Of a DNA stretch of 64,000 nucleotides, positions 11,523 through 21,889 are shown one piece after another. Position 1 is the stretch's first letter. Each line of letters begins with the position of its first letter. The notes under the pieces are model-generated. The model did not search any database. It saw only the letters and a program-made list of their open reading frames with translations, and was not told the DNA's origin. The stretch comes from Pogostemon cablin (taxonomy: Eukaryota; Streptophyta; Magnoliopsida; Lamiales; Lamiaceae), in assembly GCA_023678885.1 (NCBI GenBank), contig CM043005.1, positions 7,616,314 through 7,680,313 of the forward strand. The letters run 5' to 3'. The position numbers and the translations under genes are program-made.

Positions 11523-12276
11523 GGGATGTAAACGAACCAAACCGTTCGTGAACTATTCGAGTCTCGATTTGAAAAAAATCCTTCGAGTTCGTTCGCGAAA
11601 CTAAACGAGCCGAGTTCGATTTTCGAGTTCGATTATTTTTTCGAGCCGAACTCGAGCCTGGGTGTGTTTGGCTCGAAAGCTCGCGAACGTTTTCGTTTAC
11701 AGGCTCGCAAACATGTTTGCGAACGTGTTCGTTTATAGGCTCGCGTACGTGTTCGTTTATAGGCTCATGAACATATTCGGTAGTAGGCTCGCGAACATGT
11801 TCGGTATTAGGCTCGCATACATGTTCGAAGTATGCTCGAATAGTGCTCGTTAATAGGCTCGAACACTATAGTCAATATTTTAATTAATAATCAGTACTTC
11901 TAATAATTAATAAAAAATTGATAATAACTCTAGATACCGCTTTATATAAAAAATTTATTATAATAAAATTTTATTATTCGTGAGACTATCTCACTCAAGC
12001 CTTACACTTTAAAAAAAATGAATAATTTTCAGTTTAACGAGCCCGAGCTCGAACTAATGACTAGTTTTTTATCGAGCCGAATTTGAGCTCGAGTTTGATT
12101 TTTTTATTTAGTAAAAATATTTCGAGTCGAGCTCATGAACTGTTCGCAAGCTATATATTTTACACACGAGCCGAGCTCGAGCCTAAAAAATAAAATCCAA
12201 ATCGAGCTCGAGCCCCTTAAAAAAAATTCAAGCCGAACTCGAGTCTGGAGATGTTCTGCTCGGCTCGATTATATCC
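11523..12276. mobile_element. TCGAG-rich non-autonomous DNA element (copy A)
   Basis: Packed with GAGCTCGAGCC / GGCTCG words on both strands, in contrast to the AT-rich flanks. The ends are loosely inverted: GGGATGTAAACGA at the left, and TCGATTATATCC at the right, whose complement is GGATATAATCGA. Inside, about 11701-11870, lie at least five degenerate units of about 24 bp starting AGGCTCGCGAACATGTTCG. This kind of sequence is dispersed in many dicot genomes as non-autonomous transposons. No protein is encoded; a 63-codon open frame over the 24 bp units is an artefact of the repeat. Confidence 0.6.
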
Positions 12277-13471
12277 TAATTAATTATAACATATTATCTT
12301 CAAAATGATTTTGTATACAATGCTTGTGAAAGAGAGAGAGAGAAATGCAATTCCTCTCTCACGTCAGACACCAAACCACGAGTTTACCTTGACTCAACAA
12401 TGCATTATTTCCTCCAACTTAATTAATTCTTCACATTTTTTCTATCTGTCCTAATCCATCCTAAAAAGATTATAAAAGTTATAATAAAATTAAGTTTGTG
12501 AGTTAATCGAGTCATGAGTTACTCGTGCTTGAGTAAAAAAATAAAATAAAATAAAAATGGAAATCGATCCAAATTTAATTGATTTGAGTCGAGTTCAAGC
12601 TACTCGAGGAGTTTTCGAGCACGATCTTAATATACTCGGCTCGATAAGCTCGCGAGCTTAATCGAGCTAACATATACTATAAAATTTATTATATAATGCA
12701 TTTTTTAATTAATTATTTATTTTAAATATAAATATAATTATTGAGCCGACATTTTTTCCTTTTAATATTCCCACCCCATATAAATATAAGCTCGTGAGTT
12801 AATTGTTGCTGGGATAAAAACTTTTTTCCTTTTAATATCCCCAACCCACATTTTTACTATCTCAAATATTTTATAATTATTAAATATTTACTTAATTATT
12901 TTATTAATTTTATACATTATCGAGTTAAATCTGAGTTTCTCGAATACATTATCAAGTCGAGCTCGAATTTTTAAAATTGAGTTCGGTGGAGTTTGAGCTT
13001 GTCACTACTCAATCGACTCATTTATCCTATAAAAAATCACCATTTCAATAAAAAAATTATATTCTTATTAATTAAAGTGTATATCATTTATAATAAAAAA
13101 TAAATTCTCTTGTGAGACGTTATATATGTGAGACGGTTTGTGAGACGCCTTAAAGTATGCCTATTATATAGATAACGTATGTTTAATGATGGTTAAATAT
13201 GTTTTCTAAAGTATGATAAATGATGAATTAAAATATAATTTTAGAGTGTTATAATATGATTAATTATTAACATACTTTAATTACAAATAAAAATATTTTA
13301 CCTATATAATAAGCATACTTTAATAATTAGTCAATCCGTCTCATAACAGACTCACAAAAAACCCGTCTCACAATAGAGTTTCTCATAAAAAAATATTATA
13401 CCATTAAACAAATTGTGCAGGATACAAGAGACCAACTCATTAATATAATTACATGCTGCACATAAAATATA
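12277..13471. other. AT-rich DNA with a second, decayed TCGAG-rich patch (copy A)
   Basis: No gene. From about 12500 to 13020 there are further CGAGCTC / GAGTCGAG words, probably a second, older member of the same element group. From 13100 to 13390 short GTGAGACG and its complement face each other (near 13112, 13138 and 13340), as in the ends of a small inverted-repeat element. This stretch differs from copy B much more than its neighbours do. Confidence 0.5.
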
Positions 13472-13663
13472 CTCCCTCCGTACATTGTCGATCTATCAAT
13501 TTTACCATTTTGGGCCGTCCATCCTTAATCTATCCATGTTCCCTTTTTGGACTATGGGATCCACACCCTCCACTAATACAACTACCTACTACACATAAAA
13601 TAATAATATTCTTTAATCCACGTGTAAAAAATAAATGGATACATTGAGGATAAACGGAGGAAG
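13472..13663. mobile_element. Stowaway-like MITE, short (copy A)
   Basis: 192 bp between TA flanks. It begins CTCCCTCCGTACATTG and ends with the approximate inverse (CATTGAGG...CGGAGGAAG). Non-coding. Confidence 0.65.
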
Positions 13664-13698
13664 TAATATTCTTCACTTACAAAAGTGTGATGGAGTAC

Positions 13699-14966
<1,268 letters not shown>

Positions 14967-14974
14967 GGGAGTAC

Positions 14975-15705
14975 GTTGCTTGAAAACATGAGATGAGGTC
15001 TTGATCAATGAGAATGAGAAAAAATTGTTAAACTTTATTCTTGATTGAAAGAGTACGTTATGTCGTGAATTGGTCTGCCCTTCAATGAAATCTACTCTTA
15101 TTTCATATATGATGGGAAAAAAACAGTTGTAAATGGAGTATTTCAGAATCAGTCCCTTCTACAAGACTACAACATAAATTGCAGTGAGGACCAATCTCGT
15201 TTTCCTCATCCCCACCACAAGACTTTAGTTTCAGTTATTTTCATACACTTAGTTTTCAATTCTTTAAAATTAGGGCTGATTAATGTAGTTTGAAAATTTT
15301 TTTTATACAAGTTTTTTCGTGTAGTATCTTTATTCATTACACCCAAATAAACATTTTGGTAAATTTTATGGCTTCAAAAAGTAATTTAGAGACAAATCTG
15401 TCATTGGGTTTAGAGCATCTGCATGCATTGGTTAATAGGTTTGAATAGTCTTTTCCATCTCCCAAATTTTAGCATATTTCTCAATTAAATTTGACCAACA
15501 CTCATGTTGATTCCTCAATTTAAACTCACTATTTATGGAATCCACTATTATTATACTCCCTCATTTCCATCCTAATAATTACATATTTTCTTTTTGGCAT
15601 CTTAATGGTTACATTTTTCTTTTTGTTGTATGAGAATTACACAAATTAATTATTTCTCTCTTTTATGAGCCCACACATCACACAATACAAGTACCAATTA
15701 TTATA
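14975..15705. other. Intergenic AT-rich DNA (copy A)
   Basis: No gene or RNA recognised. A lone MITE-like end, CTCCCTCATTTCC, at about 15566 suggests a decayed insertion. It recurs at about 41035-41765. Confidence 0.5.
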
Positions 15706-15979
15706 CTCTATACGTCTCACGTATTTATTCGCACTTTCCAACATTTTATTAATATTAAAATACACTATACATCCTACCTACTTTTTACATTTTATTAGTC
15801 AATCCTAACAACTTTATTCACTTTTTTACACTTTATTCATCATTTCAAATTATTTTATTTACTTTTTCTCCTTAAATTACTAATTTATCCCTACTTTTTC
15901 TTACATCATATATTAAAAAAAACACTTCTTAAACTCCGTGTCCACTGTGTCCGTATAAATGTGAACAAGACGGAGGGAG
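15706..15979. mobile_element. Decayed Stowaway-like MITE (copy A)
   Basis: The right end, ACGGAGGGAG, and the left end, CTCTATACGTC, are partly inverted, and the internal wording (TATTCGCACTTT... / AAACTCCGTGTCC) is that of this MITE group. TA is present on the left but not cleanly on the right, so the boundaries are less certain. Confidence 0.5.
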
Positions 15980-15985
15980 TTTTTC

Positions 15986-16208
15986 ACGCCCCCACCGCCC
16001 CTGTCCTGGGGGTTGGTGAAGAAGGTAAACCACAGGATGTGCCTCAAGTAATTTATAGGGAGGGCATACTGTTTAACTTATGCTTGAAGGGGTCAAATCC
16101 ATGCCAAAGACAGGATTCGAATTTCGAATCCCCCACACTGCAGCTATAAGCTCAGCTGAAAGGTCTTTCCACTCTTCCCCTCTACCACTTGAGCTAAGCC
16201 TTGGGGTA
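15986..16208 (-). mobile_element. tRNA-derived SINE, minus strand (copy A)
   Basis: On the minus strand the element starts near 16208 with a pol III A box, TAGCTCAAGTGG (complement of 16185-16196), and has a B-box-like GGATTCGAAATTCGAATCC region at about 16113-16131. The tRNA-unrelated body follows to about 15986. Spacing and box order fit a SINE head. It is not a functional tRNA because no cloverleaf or anticodon arm can be drawn. Confidence 0.55.
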
Positions 16209-16333
16209 GTTTACTGATGGAACTCGAGGGGGAGAGAGGGTAGATTTGGAATCTAAACCAAATTTCACGTTAGACAGTTCATTAATATTTTTAATTTAAA
16301 CTAAAAAAATACAAAGGATGCTCTATTGCTTTT

Positions 16334-16471
16334 AACTCGAATCCTGCACCTTTGGCATGAATTTGGTCCCTTGCAAGTACAAATTAAACAGTGAATTCTC
16401 AGTATAAATTACTTGAGGCACATCTTGCGAATTACATTATCCACCAATTTTCTGGGCGGTGGGAGCACCAT
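16334..16471 (+). repeat. 5'-truncated SINE body in opposite orientation (copy A)
   Basis: The plus strand here matches, with about 80% identity by eye, the minus strand of 15995-16131: shared blocks include AATCCTG, TTTGGCATG, TTAAACAGT and TATAAATTACTTGAGGCACATC. The tRNA-like head is missing. Together with the SINE to its left it makes an inverted pair just upstream of the kinase pseudogene. Confidence 0.6.
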
Positions 16472-16636
16472 TTTTAAGTGAGATTTATGCATTGACAAAT
16501 AAATAATGTTGGTTAAATTCCATGTATCCAATCTCTGAGTACAGTACACCAGACGACTTTTCAAGTCATGCTTCAATCTTTACTTGTACAATCTTCCTTC
16601 TTCATCAATTGCTCTGTCGTTCTTTCTCAATCTGCA

Positions 16637-19058
16637 ATGCCGTTTCCACCATCACCCTTTCTTCTCTTCCTCCTCTTCACGCTCTCTGCAACTGCATGGG
16701 CTCAGAACATAACCCTCGGCACGCCTCTCTCTGCAACTGAAACCTCCAATCCATGGCGTTCCCCCTCCAGGGATTTCGCCTTTGGCTTTCGCCAGCTTCC
16801 AAACGATCCAAACATTTTCCTGCTTTCCATTTGGTTTGATAATATCCCCGACAAAACCATTGTCTGGTATCAAAGAACCATCGACGCCGTGCCTCGTGGT
16901 TCAACCCTAGAGCTCAACGCTAGGGATAGCCTTGTTCTTCGTGATCCTCAGAGGAGGCTAATCTATTCCACTAGTGGCCTTGTTGATCCAGTGGCTTATG
17001 GATTATTGAATGATACTGGAAATCTTCTTCTGCTGCGCGCTGATTCCTCTGTGTTGTGGGAGAGTTTTAGGATCCCTCTGATACTATCTTGCCCACTCAA
17101 ACAATTGAGATCAGCGAAGCCCTAATTTCGCGAAAATCCCAATTCAATTTCTCCCAGGGTAGATTCTCTGCCAACATGGAAGATAACGGGAATTTCGCTT
17201 TCAGCACCAAAAGCGTGACTTCGAATTCAGATTATGACGATGAGTATTACAGCAGCTCAACTTCTGATTCAGTAAACGCTAATAATTCAGGGATTCGGGT
17301 GGTTTTCAGTGACAGAGCCTCCATTTATGTCCTGAGAAGAAATGGGCAGACCCAACCTCTTACCTCAAGTTCGATCCCTCCACCTTCAGAGAACTATTAC
17401 CGAGCAACTCTCAATTTCGATGGAGTTTTCACACTTTATTATCATCCCCGGGATTCCGGCAACGATTCGAGGTGGCAGGCTGCTTCCTCTCTGCCTGATA
17501 ACATCTGTAACAACATCAATGGAAGAACAGGTAGTGGGGCGTGTGGGTATAACAGCATCTGTAGACTCGAGAATAGGAGACCCGTTTGCGAATGCCCAAG
17601 AGGTTTTTCCCTGAATGATCCTAATAACACCAATGGCGACTGCAAACCGATGTCGATTGGCCATTCAATGATTACCAACAAATATTCCCTAGTTCGGAAC
17701 AAGTGTGCCGTAGCGCCTGCTTGAATGATTGTCTCTGTGCTGTTGCAATTTTCAGGAGTGGAAGCTGTTGGAAGAAGAGACTTCCACTCTCTAATGGCAA
17801 AGTTGACACCACTCTGAATGTCAAGGCTTTTCTCAAGTTCAGGAAAGGTGATAATCCATTGGTAAGTCCAGATCTTCCAAATACAAAAAATCCTGCTAAA
17901 CCAAGAAAAGATTAGAAAACATTGGTTATTGTTCTATCAGTTCTCTTAGGTAGCTCAGTATTCATTATCTTCTTGTTGATTGGTGGAGCTTTGCTTGTTG
18001 GTTTCCTCATACGAAGCAAGAAACTCCCTCCCATCCCTATTCTCAACGCATCGGGTTCGAATCTCCGCTGCTTTAGCTACAAAGAGCTAGTTCAAGCCAC
18101 CAATGGGTTCAAAGAAGAAGTGGGAAGAGGTGCTTTTGGGATTGTATACAAAGGGGTGATTCCAGCACCCAATGGCTCCAACACCGTAGTTGCAGTGAAG
18201 AAACTGCACGGAGTGGCTCAAGATTCAGAGAAGGAATTCAGGACAGAAGTGAACGCAATTGGACAAACCCACCACAAGAATCTAGTACCTCTTGTTGGAT
18301 TCTGCGACGAAGGGCCTCACCGTTTGCTGGTGTACCACTACATGAGCAATGGAACATTATCAGGTTTCCTCTTCGACCATGATGAGAAACCAACTTGGGA
18401 CCAGAGGACTCAGATAGCATTCGGGGTAGATCGAGGGCTGACATATTTGCACGAAGAATGCAGCACCCAGATCATCCACTGCGACATCAAGCCTCAGAAC
18501 ATACTCCTAGACGAATACCACAACGCCCGGATTTCAGACTTCGGATTGGCGAAGCTGCTGATGATGAACCAGAGCAAGACCATAACCAACATCAGGGGTA
18601 CCAAGGGGTACGTTGCTCCCGAGTGGTTCAGAAACACGCAGATCAGCACGAAGGTTGATGTTTACAGCTTCGGGGTGGTGCTGTTGGAGACGATCACGTG
18701 CAGGAAAAGCTTGGAGGATTTTGAATCGGGAGACGGGGCGAGCCCGATCCTTACAGACTGGGTTTGGGACTGCTTTAGTGAAGGAAGGTTGGATAGGTTG
18801 GTGCAGATGGATGAAGAGGGAGATGGGAAGATGGTGGAGAGGTTTGTGAAGGTGGGGATATGGTGCATCCAAGAAGATGCGAGTTTGAGGCCTACAATGA
18901 GGAGGGCATGTCAAATGCTTGAAGGGATTGTTGAAGTTGGTGTCCCCCCATGTCCCTTTGCTTTCACCTGTCTTTCGAGAAAATTGAGCATATCCTCATC
19001 AACATGTATAAGCCACAAGGCATACCTTCGCCTACTTCTTCCCAAAGCTTTTTTCTAG
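16637..19058 (+). pseudogene. G-type lectin receptor-like kinase, broken (copy A)
   Basis: Intronless receptor kinase of the G-type lectin (LECRK/SD2-like) group. From ATG 16637: a signal peptide ending AWA-QN; a bulb-type lectin domain; an EGF-like part (ACGYNSICR...CECPRGF, about 17505-17645); PAN-like cysteines (CRSACLNDCLCAVAIF, from 17703); a membrane segment (about 17925-18012); and a kinase domain with GRGAFG (about 18125), VAVKK, HCDIKPQN (non-RD), DFG (about 18538) and GTKGYVAPEW. Lesions: a one-base loss near 17071; a deletion with frame change near 17651 that removes residues between the EGF and PAN parts; an in-frame TAG at 17913-17915 just before the membrane segment; and an unusual C-terminal tail after about 18960. 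An in-frame ATG at 16568 is less likely as start because it precedes the signal peptide. The kinase frame has no good ATG of its own. Confidence 0.88.
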
Positions 19059-19479
19059 CTTAATCATCTGCTGATGATGGGATTCACTATTTCATTTCAC
19101 CTATATTCCATCAAGTGTATCAATACTTCACATAATTGACAAGTGAAATACCGAATCACATAATTCATCAATTCCTACTTACTGACAATGGTGACAATTT
19201 CATGAATTTTATTCTGGAGAATAGGTTTATTTGACTATACTCGTTTGCGATCAATATAGCTGATAAATTTTTTGTTTGGTTATAGTTATGAAATACGTAT
19301 TCATGTGGACTTGTTAGAGCTAATACTCGTCTGTTATCGTTTTTCTCTTTAGTTAAGAGTTCCATGAAGTATTCTTACACCAGTGTTTACCTTCGCTTTA
19401 TTTGTGTTGGTTTAGTTAGTTATATTTACTATTATGCCCTTTACGCTATCTTATTTAAATAGTAGGAATTAGGGTTTTT
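19059..19479. other. 3' flank of the kinase pseudogene (copy A)
   Basis: No gene seen. It presumably includes the old 3' untranslated region. The first base difference from copy B after the kinase lies at about 19428. It recurs at 45442-45862. Confidence 0.5.
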
Positions 19480-19496
19480 TTTGTAATTAGATATTG

Positions 19497-19661
19497 TTTT
19501 TTTTTTTTTGACAAAGTAAGTTGTTAGTACCGTTAGTAGTTAGTATACCAAGTCTTCATACACTCTTATTTCTCCTCCTATTTGTTCTCAATGGAAATTG
19601 AACCTGGGTATCCCACCACCTTAGTGAGGAGCTCAGTGGCCAGATGAGTTAGCCCACCTTG
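19497..19661 (-). mobile_element. tRNA-derived SINE with 17 bp target duplication (copy A)
   Basis: The minus strand starts at about 19661 with GGGCTAACTCATCTGG (A-box-like), has GGTTCAATTTCC (B-box-like, about 19600) and ends in a 13-base A tail (T-run at 19497-19509). Direct repeats TTTGTAATTAGATATTG flank it exactly at 19480-19496 and 19662-19678. Body length is 165 bp. The right-hand repeat belongs to a flanking sequence of about 55 bp that is itself repeated once more from about 19717. Confidence 0.8.
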
Positions 19662-19781
19662 TTTGTAATTAGATATTGTCATATTGAAAGCTATAATAAT
19701 GAGAATGCCCACCTGATTTGTAATTAGATATTGTCATATTGAATGCTGTAATAATGAGAATTTTCTCATAGTTTCTATTTT

Positions 19782-20068
19782 AAGGGTTAATCGCAAATAA
19801 AGTCCCAACAATATTTACTTTAATTGCGAATAAGTTTAAACCTCTGGAAATTTGCAAATTAGTACATCACTTTAAAGTATTTTTACAAAAAGAACCACCG
19901 GGCAGCGGGAGGCCTGCCCCGTCGCTGACTTGTCCGTAAGTCTCCCGCTACCCGATGGTTCTTTTTGCAAAAATACTTTAAAATGAAGTACTTATTTGCA
20001 AATTTTCAGAGGTTTTGACTTATTCGTAATTAAAGTAAAGGTTGAGACTTTATTTGCAATTAACCCTT
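19782..20068. mobile_element. Fold-back MITE with arms of about 120 bp (copy A)
   Basis: The left end AAGGGTTAATCGCAAATAAAGTC and the right end with its near complement (GACTTTATTTGCAATTAACCCTT) begin long inverted arms that continue almost to the centre (AAAGAACCACCGGGCAGCGGGAG facing CTCCCGCTACCCGATGGTTCTTT). A GC-rich loop of about 30 bases separates them. No clear target duplication is visible. Non-coding; a transcript would fold into a long hairpin. Confidence 0.7.
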
Positions 20069-20100
20069 TTATTTTTCCTAGTTTCGGTTCTTGTTTACTA

Positions 20101-20323
20101 CTCCCTCAGTACCTCACAAAGGGATCCATTTGCGTTTTGTACGTGGATTAAAGAGTATTATTATTTAATGTGTGATGAGTAGTTGTATTAGTGAGTGTGT
20201 GGGACCAATTTTTAGTTGTATTAGTAGGTGTGTGTGGATCCCATGTATGTAAAAAAAAAAAATGAGACCCTTGGGGGCACACACCCAAAATAGAAAAATG
20301 AAACTATTTGGAGCGGACGGAAC
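20101..20323. mobile_element. Stowaway-like MITE (copy A)
   Basis: 223 bp between TA flanks, with ends CTCCCTCAGTACCTC and GGAGCGGACGGAAC. AT-rich interior with a run of A near 20250. Decayed ends suggest an old insertion. Confidence 0.6.
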
Positions 20324-21836
20324 TATAATCGCAACGACAAGACGAAATCTTGATAGATATGATTAGGTCAGAGAATACACACACTTTCATTCATCACAAC
20401 TAGATTCTTTTAATAGCATCACCGGTAAAGACTAAAGAAAAGAAGACTACAAAGCAAACGATCACAAAAGAAACTGATAAAACCTTCTACTCAAATTCGT
20501 GAATGGAAGGTCAGTAATTCATCTTGTATACAAATAAAAATCCAGAGAATTTAAGTTAATTTTGCCAATTCCGCCATGCACACACAAACAATCCACAAAC
20601 AAAGAAATAACAAGCTTTTCTTAAAGACATCAGGACAGCTTCCTTAGCAGTAAAGGTTACGAGAAAAATTCGGTTTGTGGTTGAAAGAAACACATGAACT
20701 CATGTTTTTTATCGTTTTTATAAGGACGGCCCAAGTTGATGATAATCAATAAATCAAATATACGAAATCAAAATAAAATAAAAGAAAATAAGTAAGAGAA
20801 ATAATGTTAAAGGACAAGTAATAAGATATATGAGACTAAAAACAATCAGAGTGCTTAGAAAATATTTTATTATGCAAAAGGAATGGACGAGATATGTATT
20901 AATAGACTAGAGACGATCAGGGTTACCAAAGTTGTAGACCTTTACAAAGACTAAAAAAAACTCTAAAGATTGATGCCCAACATCTATGTATTTACTATTC
21001 TCCAAATCATCTTTAAAAGGTACTATCTAACAAGGTCAAACGATGGATTAATTTCTCTCGTGGATTTAAATACCATATCGGTCAAACCTAAACACGATGT
21101 ATTATCATGCTAATTCTAATATTATGGAGGGTTGTTGACTTGTTTCCGTTGCACCTCAAGCAATATCCATATAAAACATACATATAATGGAACTTAATTA
21201 ACAAAACCAACAAATTTTTTTTAGACTAAGAATCTAAAGGCTCTGAATTGCAAATTAATCAATAACTCATTAAATTAACATGCTATCCATAATTAACAAA
21301 CCATGTCACACTTATAATTCATGCATAGCAAATCCTATAAGAATAAATCAAATACTCAATCATGTCCCTACCACATTTAATTTGTATAATAAAATAAACA
21401 TTAAACACTAATCATGTCTTTAAACTCACAAGAGAGATTAACTTAACATAATTAAAATATCAAATATGCTTCATTACAATAAATCATGGAGTTTAAGCTT
21501 TATTGGAGATTACAAAAATATTTTTTTTAAAAAAATCGCTGGCAATTTCTTGTAAAGAATTCTTCGATTTCTTATTGATTGGTGCAACCTCTTCTCCTTA
21601 ATTCCAATTAGTTTTCAACATCAGTCTTAATTCCAATTAGTTTTCAACATCAATAAGAAATTAGGATGGGTCTTATTTCAAGTAGTGTTCAACACCAATA
21701 AAAAATAAGAAATTAGTATGGTTGAGTATTAGAAATGTATTTTTGGAATGATAGAAGAAAAAATAAAAATGGAGGACAAAAAAAGAGAGAAAGAGTGTAG
21801 TGTGGGTGGCCTTCAAAATAAACTGAATTGATGTGG

Positions 21837-21837
<1 letters not shown>
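20324..21837. other. AT-rich intergenic DNA (copy A)
   Basis: No gene, RNA or transposon end recognised. Near 21597-21655 a unit of about 29 bp containing ATTCCAATTAGTTTTCAACATC occurs twice in tandem, with a third, partial echo near 21690. It recurs almost unchanged at 46705-48218. Confidence 0.6.

Positions 21838-21887
<50 letters not shown>
21838..21887. repeat. (TA)25 microsatellite abutting the caulimovirid fragment (copy A)
   Basis: 50 bp of perfect TA repeats ending directly at the caulimovirid sequence. Apparent Tyr-Ile protein repeats on either strand are artefacts of this tract. Confidence 0.95.

Positions 21888-21889
<2 letters not shown>

Noticed and set aside
11662..11853. Small protein with repeated Val-Tyr-Arg-Leu-Ala units
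   Set aside because: Product of the 24 bp DNA repeat of a non-autonomous element, not a gene.
11690..11875. CRISPR-like array
   Set aside because: The units are degenerate, directly adjacent without unique spacers, and lie in plant DNA.
16110..16208. A tRNA gene on the minus strand
   Set aside because: A and B boxes are present, but no cloverleaf with an anticodon arm can be drawn; a SINE head explains it better.
17922..19058. Functional stand-alone receptor-like kinase
   Set aside because: The frame lacks a usable ATG before the kinase core and follows an in-frame stop of the larger gene; it is the remainder of a pseudogene.
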